Below, in pieces: positions 1 to 5,924 of a stretch of DNA of 6,451 bases. The stretch comes from JBDREF01 sp043820045 (lineage in GTDB: Bacteria > Planctomycetota > Phycisphaerae > Sedimentisphaerales > Anaerobacaceae): assembly GCA_043820045.1 (NCBI GenBank), contig JBDREF010000093.1, forward strand, positions 1 through 6,451, read 5' to 3'. Position 1 is the first letter of the stretch. Every line of letters starts with the position of its first letter. Both the position numbers and the translations under genes were made by a program. The notes under the pieces were generated by a model. The model saw only the letters and a list, made by a program, of their open reading frames with translations, ran no database searches and was not told the origin of the DNA.

Positions 1-2190
1 CAGAGCCCCGTTTCCATGGACGGCCGTCTCTTTATGGAGGGCGAGGAAATGATAACGGCTGCCGACGCGTTCAATGGGACTTTGCTTTGGAAAAGGGAGA
101 TTCCAGGGGCAGTGCGTGTGAAAATCAAGGCCGACAGTGGGAATCTGGCCTTGAGTGAAGGAGGGCTCTATGTGGCTGCCCATGACAAATGCTACCGCCT
201 GGATCCGGAGACGGGCAAGACTATCCGTGAGTACAAGATACCGCCTTCGGCCGATGGGACGCCGCGTCGCTGGGGCTATATATCAGTGGTTGGTAATATT
301 CTCTACGGCTCGGCGGCCAAAGCGATGAACAGGGATTACGGCGCCATGTTGAAGCAGTTTGTTGAGAATGAAAGATGGAAGAACATCGAGGATATTCCCC
401 AGGAATACAGGCAGTCATACGAGAACGCCAGAGAACTTTATCCGGAGCCGCAAGACATACGAATGGCCGTTCAAAGGTCGGGTGCTCTGTACGGATCAAT
501 GACATCGTTCGGACGCGGAGGGGAATTTCTCCAGAAGAATGCGGTAACCGACAGCCTGATGATGTGCGACGCGGTATTCGCCATAGATACGGAAACGGGC
601 GAATTACTATGGAAGCACGACGGAGAAAAAATCGCCAACATAACAATCGCGATCGGGGACGGCAAGATATTCTACGCCGACAGCGCGGTATCGCAGGAAC
701 AGAGGAGCCGGGCCCTCGACGAAAGACGACAACTTACGGATAAGGGTGTTTACAGAGAAAGGCAGGGAGTCCTCGCCGAGCTGAGGGAAAAGAAAGAATT
801 CCTTGCCCGGAAGTTGCAAGAGAACCCATCATACCCGCAAAAAGCTCAGGTCGAGTATCTAATCAAGTCTTTGGAAGCCGATCTGTTCACAGAGGAGTTC
901 CCGGAGGGTAGCTTGACATACGACGATGCCGACATGAGAGTAGTCTTCGCGCTCGACGCGGTTACGGGGAAGGTGATCTGGAAGCATTCGGTGGATTTGA
1001 CAGGATGCTGTGGCGACAGAATGGGGGTCGCCTACAGCGACGGATTGCTCCTGTTCTTCGGCAACTACGGCAACCACGATGCGTGGAGATTCAAGGAAGG
1101 CGGCTTGAAATGGCGGCGCATTACGACGCTATCGGCGCAAAACGGCGACATGGTCTGGTCCATGCCTCTGAACTACAGGACTCGACCGGTCATTGTCGCC
1201 GACAAGATTATCCTTGAGCCTCAAGCCTGCTATCTTCGTACAGGCGAAATCGTTACGAGAGAGCATCCTATCACGGGCGAGAAAGTGCCCTGGGAGTTCC
1301 TGCGGCCCGGCCATACCTGCGGCATCACCGCCGCTTCGGCGACGGGTCTCTACTATCGCTCGGCCTGCACGGCGTTCTACGACCTCAAACGCGATAACGG
1401 GGTAACCCTATTCGGCGCATATCGACCGGGATGTGCCATCAGTTTGATACCTGCCGGCGGCCTGTTGCTGTCGCAGGAAGCTGCGGCCGGCTGCACGTGC
1501 TCTTATCCGGTCCGTTGTTCGATGGCGATGATGCGCAAGCCGGACAGGGCCCAGCCCTGGACCGTATATGTCACGCCCGGCGATCTGAAGCCCGTGAAGC
1601 GTTTCGCTGTCAATTTCGGCGCTCCGGCGGATATGAAGGATGACGAGGGGACCGTTTGGTTCGCTTATCCTAACCCGAAAACCAGCTCCTATACGCACTT
1701 TCCGAACTACGGCGTGAAATTCGATCTGGGTGTGCGGACACTGCCCGGAATGGGGTATTTCTGCCAGGATTTCAAGGGCCTTACTATTGCGAACACCGAC
1801 AAGCCATGGCTTTTTACGTCCGGATGCCGAGGGCTGCTGCGATGTGAGGTGCCGCTGGCCGCTGGGACGGGAACCGAACGTGCCCTTTACAATGTCCGGC
1901 TCGGCTTCCGTGGAATGCCGGAAGACCGTGCAGGTCAGCGTGTCTTCGACGTCAAACTACAGGAGAGAGTGGTTCTGGAACGTTTTGATGTCATGGAAAC
2001 GGCAGGGCGCGCCGACAGGGCGGTTGTAAAGGAGTTCAAGGGTATTTCAGCCGAGGATGTTCTGGTCCTTGAACTGGTTCCAAGACCAGCCAATCCGCAG
2101 ACGAACCAGGCGCCCATCATTAACTTCATCGAAGTTACAAGGCAAGATGGTAAGGAACTCATCACAGCGAGCGATGACAATGGTCTGTAG
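1..2190 (+). CDS. PQQ-like beta-propeller protein with C-terminal malectin-like domain (5' partial)
   Basis: The frame is open from base 1 (QSPVS precedes the first ATG at 16), so the true start, and probably a signal peptide, lie outside the window; the visible part is about 729 codons and stops at TAG 2188-2190. Numbering from the Met at 16, quinoprotein-type propeller motifs (D-x-x-x-G-x-x-x-W-K) occur near residues 15-29, 59-73, 187-203, 309-327 and 371-386. Blades 3 and 4 are separated by a charged, probably helical or coiled-coil insertion (about 226-295). A Cys-rich stretch containing GCTCSYPVRC sits near 490. Residues about 529-712 look like a malectin/carbohydrate-binding module: GQRVFDVKL near 640, VVKEFKGI, then a terminal PIINFIEV strand. 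Such proteins in planctomycetes and related phyla are usually exported and of unknown substrate; bound PQQ cannot be inferred from these repeats. Inference: a surface or periplasmic protein that binds glycans. Propeller and malectin calls are fairly secure, the function is not. Confidence 0.85.
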   Translation, partial: QSPVSMDGRLFMEGEEMITAADAFNGTLLWKREIPGAVRVKIKADSGNLALSEGGLYVAAHDKCYRLDPETGKTIREYKIPPSADGTPRRWGYISVVGNILYGSAAKAMNRDYGAMLKQFVENERWKNIEDIPQEYRQSYENARELYPEPQDIRMAVQRSGALYGSMTSFGRGGEFLQKNAVTDSLMMCDAVFAIDTETGELLWKHDGEKIANITIAIGDGKIFYADSAVSQEQRSRALDERRQLTDKGVYRERQGVLAELREKKEFLARKLQENPSYPQKAQVEYLIKSLEADLFTEEFPEGSLTYDDADMRVVFALDAVTGKVIWKHSVDLTGCCGDRMGVAYSDGLLLFFGNYGNHDAWRFKEGGLKWRRITTLSAQNGDMVWSMPLNYRTRPVIVADKIILEPQACYLRTGEIVTREHPITGEKVPWEFLRPGHTCGITAASATGLYYRSACTAFYDLKRDNGVTLFGAYRPGCAISLIPAGGLLLSQEAAAGCTCSYPVRCSMAMMRKPDRAQPWTVYVTPGDLKPVKRFAVNFGAPADMKDDEGTVWFAYPNPKTSSYTHFPNYGVKFDLGVRTLPGMGYFCQDFKGLTIANTDKPWLFTSGCRGLLRCEVPLAAGTGTERALYNVRLGFRGMPEDRAGQRVFDVKLQERVVLERFDVMETAGRADRAVVKEFKGISAEDVLVLELVPRPANPQTNQAPIINFIEVTRQDGKELITASDDNGL

Positions 2191-2246
2191 CAGACGTTTT
2201 TCGCTCGGAAAAGGGCAGGGTCGACTGAAATGTCTGTCCCAGCTTT

Positions 2247-2252
2247 AAGGAG
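2247..2252 (+). promoter_or_regulatory. Shine-Dalgarno AAGGAG for the small basic protein
   Basis: AAGGAG lies 14 bases before the ATG at 2267, a longer gap than usual. No other in-frame ATG/GTG/TTG fits better, and a weaker purine run (GAGAG) lies closer to the ATG. It supports the small reading frame being translated. Confidence 0.5.
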
Positions 2253-2266
2253 AAAAGAGAGCAAAT

Positions 2267-2470
2267 ATGTCACAAAGCAATGGTCTTATCAACCGAACTC
2301 AATGCAAGAAATTCGCCCTGCGATGGGCACAACAGAACCGCAAAGGGTGGGCGCCGGAGAGAGTCAGCAAACAGTTTCTGGATGATCTGGATACGAAAGT
2401 TCGTTTGGCGATTCAGTCGGCCATTGCTCGTCACCCGACCGTGGGGCAGACTATAAGGGATTTGATTTAG
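2267..2470 (+). CDS. Small basic protein, unknown family; possible histone-fold-like protein
   Basis: A 67-residue protein with ATG start, AAGGAG upstream and TAG stop, 76 bases after the propeller gene on the same strand. I do not recognise a named family. It is clearly basic: I count 12 Lys/Arg against 5 Asp/Glu. There is no signal peptide or membrane segment, so it should be cytoplasmic. The predicted layout is a helix at about 9-25, a short loop ending in ERVS (31-34), a long amphipathic helix at about 35-56, a turn at HPTVG (56-60) and a short final helix or strand TIRDLI. This helix-loop-long helix-loop-short helix order, with RVS at the start of the long helix, resembles archaeal and bacterial single histone folds such as HMfB, where the same ERVS occurs at the corresponding place (from memory). 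The segment after the long helix is about two residues shorter than I would expect. Alternative: an unrelated lineage-specific small DNA- or RNA-binding protein. The coding call is good, the fold is a hypothesis. Confidence 0.7.
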   Translation: MSQSNGLINRTQCKKFALRWAQQNRKGWAPERVSKQFLDDLDTKVRLAIQSAIARHPTVGQTIRDLI

Positions 2471-2489
2471 AAGTACACCGAGCGAGTGC

Positions 2490-2509
2490 GAGAGTTGACG
2501 TAAGCTCTC
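2490..2509. terminator. Weak hairpin between convergent genes
   Basis: GAGAG (2490-2494) pairs with CTCTC (2505-2509), and the two TT/AA steps inside can add pairs around a bulged G. It sits in the 53-base gap between the convergent small-protein and pseudopilin genes, where a bidirectional terminator would be expected. There is no T-run on either side, so an intrinsic terminator is only a weak proposal. Confidence 0.25.
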
Positions 2510-2523
2510 TGCTCCTGTGGGCC

Positions 2524-3363
2524 TTACTTTGGCCAGGCCAGGGGGAAGCTGTCCATCCTTGAAGCCGGAGCGACATGGCCGTCCGCAAAGGCGCAGTTGC
2601 CTTTACCGGCGATGCGATTGCCGCTTGGGGCGTTATGAAAGCCCCCGATGATATCCGTGAACGTGCCTATGCCGTCGGGGCCGGGCTTAACATTCCACGC
2701 ACTGCCCATTCGCTCTACCCAGTTCGGGGCTTCGCTCGACGGCCAGACCGGGAACAGGGCAGTGTCGTTCAGGCCCTGTGTGTTGAAACCAGCTTCGACA
2801 AAAGGGCCTTCATCGGCGAACGTAAATGTGGTGGCTGGATTCTTGATGTTCATCAGCTTGTGGACAAGCGGCAGACAGGGACTATTCTTAGGGCCCAGAT
2901 ACGCGTTCTGGGTGTAGTTCATCCACGGATTGTAGTTTGGGACTCCGGTCGCGATGTCGTTGTCGAAATCGCTCTGGTTGTAGCCGGACTTGGCCAGACG
3001 TTGGAACGTTGGGCATATTAGCGATCTGACGTTGGACAAGTAACCGAAGAAAGTGCTCCCGTATTCAGGGTGGTACTTCAGATTAACATCTTCGTTGCAC
3101 CATCGCCGATGGGTGCTGACGTCTCCAGGCAAAAGATCATTCGTGTAGAAATAGGAACTTCTCGGTTCCGGGAATCCGTCATCGTACTCCTGAGCGTACA
3201 TTTGAACTGCCAGAGTGAAGCCCTTAAGATTCCCCTGACATGCTGCAGACTGGCCCTGCTCCTTCGCTTTTCGCAGCGCCGGCATGAGAATACCCATCAG
3301 CAGGGCAATCATTGCGATGACCACGAGTAATTCTATTAGAGTAAAACCTTTTCGTTGGTACAT
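2524..3363 (-). CDS. Type II/IV pseudopilin-like protein with N-terminal methylation motif and C-terminal H-X(n)-DG region
   Basis: A 279-residue protein starting at ATG 3363-3361, chosen because AGGGAG lies 7 bases upstream and the prepilin leader then begins at once (MYQRKG); upstream in-frame codons would put 46 hydrophilic residues before it. The leader is cut after Gly6, leaving Phe7 and the conserved Glu at mature position 5 (Glu11), followed by a hydrophobic helix (about 8-30). Near the C terminus CAFADGHV (257-264) is the DG element of the prepilin-processing-associated H-X9-DG family that is greatly expanded in Planctomycetes, Verrucomicrobia and Lentisphaerae. The nearest upstream His is at 243, giving a 17-residue spacing instead of 9. 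Such proteins are handled by a prepilin peptidase (not in this window) and anchored in the inner membrane or assembled into a pseudopilus; individual roles are mostly unknown. It lies 58 bases downstream of the cytochrome gene on the same strand with no obvious promoter, so co-transcription is likely. Confidence 0.9.
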   Translation of the reverse strand: MYQRKGFTLIELLVVIAMIALLMGILMPALRKAKEQGQSAACQGNLKGFTLAVQMYAQEYDDGFPEPRSSYFYTNDLLPGDVSTHRRWCNEDVNLKYHPEYGSTFFGYLSNVRSLICPTFQRLAKSGYNQSDFDNDIATGVPNYNPWMNYTQNAYLGPKNSPCLPLVHKLMNIKNPATTFTFADEGPFVEAGFNTQGLNDTALFPVWPSSEAPNWVERMGSAWNVKPGPDGIGTFTDIIGGFHNAPSGNRIAGKGNCAFADGHVAPASRMDSFPLAWPK

Positions 3364-3370
3364 GGCAATT

Positions 3371-3376
3371 CTCCCT
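3371..3376 (-). promoter_or_regulatory. Shine-Dalgarno AGGGAG deciding the pseudopilin start
   Basis: On the minus strand AGGGAG is followed by 7 bases and then ATG (3363-3361). With the immediate MYQRKGF prepilin leader this fixes the start and rules out the longer frame reaching 3501, which would overlap the end of the cytochrome gene. Confidence 0.8.
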
Positions 3377-3421
3377 GGTTTTTCATACAAGCAATCATCG
3401 AAGCGGCTAATGACGATAACA

Positions 3422-4540
3422 TCAGTGTCCACCGCTGACCGGCAATGAAGCCTGCTCTTTGGCATTGGCTTGCAGGTAATTCCTGCTGAACTGGTCCACA
3501 AGCACTTCGACGGCTTCCTTGAGCCCCTCCTTTACCCCGGATGTCCCCCAGATGAAAATGGCGCCTGTATCCCATGTTGTAGCCGTGCATAGTCTCCTTC
3601 TGCTGTCGCCGGGCGTGGGCAGCAGCTCAACCGTCTGCCGCAGGGATATGTTGAAGCTTCCCGATAATCCATCGACCTGCCCCGGGCCTCGCTGAGACGG
3701 CATCTCCATCAGGCGAAGCTGAATATGGAGGGAAGTCTGCCTTGTGGTTTGCTCTTTATGCTGTATTATCCCAATGCCGTTTAGCTGCAACTGCGACTCG
3801 ACTTCCGCCTTTAATAAGTCCTCTGTCACTGCGTAACTCTTGAACAAATCCGATCCGTTGAGTACAGGTATGACTTCAATGCCTTCCAGTCCGGCAAGTG
3901 AGTCGCTACGGTCAACAAACGTGGGGCGCGGCAGGACGGAAGGATGCCTGCCGACATATGCCAGGCCTGCGTCGGTGTTGAGAAAATCCTGTTTGAGCAG
4001 CATCCTGCCCGGGCTTGTATGGCCCTCATGGCAATCGTTGCAAGTTGCGTATGACTCGTCCGAGTGACCGGCAATGAGCCGGAGTATTTTAGTTTCGTGA
4101 CATTGATAACATAACTCGGGTATCGGCTTATTCAGCAGTGAATTGTTGCTTGTTTGGTGCCGCTCATGGCACAACAGACAGTTGCCTGTGGCCACCGGCC
4201 CATGCACCCATCCGCCCATCGCCACGTACTCTTTGTGACACAGACAGCACAAAGCAGGCACTGGAGCGACGAGAGGCGGCTTGTCCGAGGAAATCCGCTG
4301 CGACTGATCGCCGTGACACGGCGTACAGCTTTTAATTGGCTCATGCAGGCCCCATGCCACCCCCGAATCATCTGCTGCCGGTCCCTCCGAGTTCGGGTCG
4401 TAATTCGCCTGCCTCATCTGCGGCTGATGCGACATCGGGCTGTCAGTAAGCGGTTTTCCTGTCTGGCCGGCAAATGCAATCATGGCAACCGCAGAAACGC
4501 CCACTATTGTCGCGAAAATAAGTAACACGTTGATTTTCAT
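3422..4540 (-). CDS. Exported five-heme cytochrome c fused to an unrecognised C-terminal domain
   Basis: A 372-residue protein from ATG 4540-4538 to TGA 3424-3422. This start is preferred because the longer frame (to 4606) begins inside the -35 box of the promoter, and because it places a signal peptide at once: Lys-containing start, hydrophobic 4-24, AFA site at 22-24. Five c-type heme motifs CXXCH follow at residues 72-76 (CTPCH), 98-102 (CCLCH), 121-125 (CLLCH), 144-148 (CYQCH) and 167-171 (CNDCH). Extra His residues (66, 113, 128, 159, 174) could be distal ligands. Spacing resembles the doubled-CXXCH cytochromes. From about residue 210 to the end there is no heme motif. This part runs IEVIPVLN (221-228), a helix with TEDLLKAEVESQL, alternating strands around LHIQLRL, then ATTWDTGA (320-327) and a closing amphipathic helix to NYLQAN; it looks like a folded alpha/beta domain of a family I cannot name. 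It is followed by the pseudopilin gene. Inference: a periplasmic or surface electron carrier or redox sensor; partner unknown. Confidence 0.88.
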   Translation of the reverse strand: MKINVLLIFATIVGVSAVAMIAFAGQTGKPLTDSPMSHQPQMRQANYDPNSEGPAADDSGVAWGLHEPIKSCTPCHGDQSQRISSDKPPLVAPVPALCCLCHKEYVAMGGWVHGPVATGNCLLCHERHQTSNNSLLNKPIPELCYQCHETKILRLIAGHSDESYATCNDCHEGHTSPGRMLLKQDFLNTDAGLAYVGRHPSVLPRPTFVDRSDSLAGLEGIEVIPVLNGSDLFKSYAVTEDLLKAEVESQLQLNGIGIIQHKEQTTRQTSLHIQLRLMEMPSQRGPGQVDGLSGSFNISLRQTVELLPTPGDSRRRLCTATTWDTGAIFIWGTSGVKEGLKEAVEVLVDQFSRNYLQANAKEQASLPVSGGH

Positions 4541-4576
4541 GGTCTCATCTTTCAATTTGTGTGGAAACTGATAGAT

Positions 4577-4606
4577 ATTATAGCTTTTCTGGATGGCCTT
4601 TGTCAA
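4577..4606 (-). promoter_or_regulatory. Consensus sigma70 promoter of the cytochrome-pseudopilin unit
   Basis: On the minus strand TTGACA (4606-4601) and TATAAT (4582-4577) are both perfect matches, separated by 18 bases. The start of transcription would fall near 4570, giving a leader of about 30 bases before ATG 4540. The placement directly upstream of the chosen start strongly supports it. The ribosome site is weak (GATGAGA before ATG). No operator palindrome stands out. Confidence 0.8.
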
Positions 4607-4732
4607 GGTGCTACGCCAACCATCCGAGGACAGCCCGTGCCATGTTTTCAGAATTAGGCGTGGAAGGCGAATTGGTCATGGTCCGATGCCAACCGGATGA
4701 CTAAAAAGGCTTCATGGCAGTCATATTCGTGC
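4607..4732. other. Gene-free middle of the 282-base divergent region
   Basis: This part of the intergenic region between the cytochrome and TIM-barrel genes shows no credible reading frame. CATCCG (4621-4626) and CGGATG (4694-4699) form a distant inverted pair and GCCAACC appears twice near them, but nothing clearly marks a regulator site or RNA. Confidence 0.4.
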
Positions 4733-4761
4733 TTGACAATCATCCAGGGTTGGAGCAAACT
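4733..4761 (+). promoter_or_regulatory. Possible sigma70 promoter of the TIM-barrel gene
   Basis: A perfect TTGACA (4733-4738) is followed after 17 bases by CAAACT (4756-4761), which matches TATAAT at only three positions. A better -10-like TATTAT lies at 4777-4782, but too far from this -35 box. The position, 55-90 bases before the ATG at 4823, is suitable; the weak -10 could mean regulated expression. Confidence 0.35.
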
Positions 4762-4810
4762 GCGAGGCGATGGCAGTATTATTGGAGTTTCGGAGAATTC
4801 GCATTGCAGA

Positions 4811-4818
4811 AAGGAAGG
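4811..4818 (+). promoter_or_regulatory. Shine-Dalgarno AAGGAAGG deciding the TIM-barrel gene start
   Basis: A purine-rich AAGGAAGG ends 4 bases before ATG 4823. It favours this start over the in-frame ATG at 4697, which lies upstream of the promoter candidate and would bury the Tat signal behind 42 extra residues. Confidence 0.7.
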
Positions 4819-4822
4819 TCAG

Positions 4823-5746
4823 ATGAATACTAACCACACACATCCGGATGCGGGCCGCACTGTGGCCAGACGCTCCCTGACCCGGCGCGACGTGCTTACA
4901 GCCGCGGCCGCGGCTGTCGGCGCCTCCTCGGCACTGGTAGGGATGCCCCATGTTGTATGGGGCCAAACGAAGAAAGTCGTGAAGAATGGACGTATCAAAC
5001 AATCGATATGCGGCGGCTGTCTGAGAAAAAGCGGCATGGACCGGGAGCAGACGGCCTCGCTGGCAGTCGAAATGGGTCTGGTGGGGATGGACCTCGTGGG
5101 TCGCAACGACTGGCCCGTGGTCAAAAAGCACGGCCTGGTGGCGACAATGGTTTCCGGCGCCGGATCCATCAAAAAGGGCCTCAACGACAAGTCCATGCAC
5201 TCCAAGTTCCTCGAAGATTTCAAGACGAACATCAAGGCGGCGGCAGAGTATAAGTGGCCCAACGTCATCTGTATGGCTGGCGACCGCGAGGGAATCGGCG
5301 ACGAGGAGGGCATGGATAACTGCCAGACAATCCTGAAGGAAGCCGTGAAGATCGCCGAGGATTACGGCGTGACTATTTGTATGGAACTGCTCAACAGCAG
5401 GGTAAACCACCCCGGCTATATGTGTGACAAGTCGGCGTGGGGCTTCGAGCTGTGCCGCCGTGTGAATTCGCCGCGATTCAAAATGCTGTACGACATCTAC
5501 CACATGCAGATCATGGAAGGCGACCTGATAGCGACGATCCGCAAGAATATCGAGCACATCGGACACTTCCATACCGCCGGCGTGCCGGGTCGCCACGAAC
5601 TCGACGAAAACCAGGAAATTTACTATCCCGCGGTGATGAGAGCGATCGCAGAGTCGGGCTATCAAGGCTATGTGGCGCATGAATACACCCCAACACGCGA
5701 CCCGGTGCAGTCACTCGTGCAGGCCGTAAAGGCCTGTGATGTATAG
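4823..5746 (+). CDS. Tat-exported TIM-barrel sugar isomerase/epimerase-like protein (hydroxypyruvate isomerase-like)
   Basis: A 307-residue protein of the xylose isomerase-like TIM barrel superfamily (AP endonuclease family 2 fold). The N terminus carries a twin-arginine signal: SLTRRDVL at 18-25 followed by an Ala-rich hydrophobic stretch (about 26-42), so it is probably exported folded, with its metal. Barrel signatures: GLVGMDLVG (85-93), ICMELLN (185-191) with likely metal ligand Glu188, YDIYHMQ (223-229) with Asp224 and His227, HFHTAGVPGRHE (248-259) and the final HEY with Glu287. Glu, Asp, a His/Gln and Glu are the usual divalent-metal set; His250 stands where I recall Gln in E. coli Hyi, and VPGRHE follows as in that family. 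The true substrate is not predictable: exported planctomycete members are often labelled hydroxypyruvate isomerase by similarity alone, and a keto-sugar or inositol derivative is as likely. It is transcribed away from the cytochrome gene. Fold confidence is high, substrate confidence low. Confidence 0.9.
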   Translation: MNTNHTHPDAGRTVARRSLTRRDVLTAAAAAVGASSALVGMPHVVWGQTKKVVKNGRIKQSICGGCLRKSGMDREQTASLAVEMGLVGMDLVGRNDWPVVKKHGLVATMVSGAGSIKKGLNDKSMHSKFLEDFKTNIKAAAEYKWPNVICMAGDREGIGDEEGMDNCQTILKEAVKIAEDYGVTICMELLNSRVNHPGYMCDKSAWGFELCRRVNSPRFKMLYDIYHMQIMEGDLIATIRKNIEHIGHFHTAGVPGRHELDENQEIYYPAVMRAIAESGYQGYVAHEYTPTRDPVQSLVQAVKACDV

Positions 5747-5758
5747 GTAAAGAGCGGC

Positions 5759-5807
5759 CCATCGATAGCTAACGACCGGCTTGCCTACCGGCTCGGATAC
5801 TCGATGG
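5759..5807. terminator. Stem-loop between convergent TIM-barrel gene and tRNA-Lys
   Basis: CCATCGA (5759-5765) pairs perfectly with TCGATGG (5801-5807), enclosing a small inner hairpin CCGG (5776-5779)/CCGG (5788-5791). It lies 12 bases after the TIM-barrel stop and downstream of the tRNA on the other strand. In the minus direction the stem is soon followed by a short CTCTTT; in the plus direction no T-run follows. A bidirectional transcription end is plausible, not proven. Confidence 0.35.
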
Positions 5808-5824
5808 CGGGGGCAGGGGATGTG

Positions 5825-5907
<83 letters not shown>

Positions 5908-5924
5908 AAGTAACAGGATAGACA

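Noticed and set aside
2213..2240. Hairpin GGGCAG / CTGTCCC before the small-protein gene
   Set aside because: The stem needs a bulge, is short and has no T-run, so neither an attenuator nor a terminator can be supported.
4541..4606. Upstream extension of the cytochrome start to 4606
   Set aside because: It begins within the perfect -35 box and would place 22 hydrophilic residues before a good signal peptide.
4697..4822. Upstream ATG at 4697 for the TIM-barrel gene
   Set aside because: It has no ribosome site, overlaps the promoter candidate, and hides the Tat signal; ATG 4823 has a strong AAGGAAGG.
4721..5680. Long open frame (319 codons) on the minus strand opposite the TIM-barrel gene
   Set aside because: It is the antisense shadow of a well-supported gene with family motifs and a ribosome site; the antisense product matches nothing I recognise and is His/Cys/Arg-rich as expected from GC-rich antisense codons.
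5775..5793. ACCGGCT direct repeat (5775-5781 and 5787-5793), CRISPR-like at first glance
   Set aside because: Only two 7-base copies 12 bases apart, inside a stem-loop; no array.
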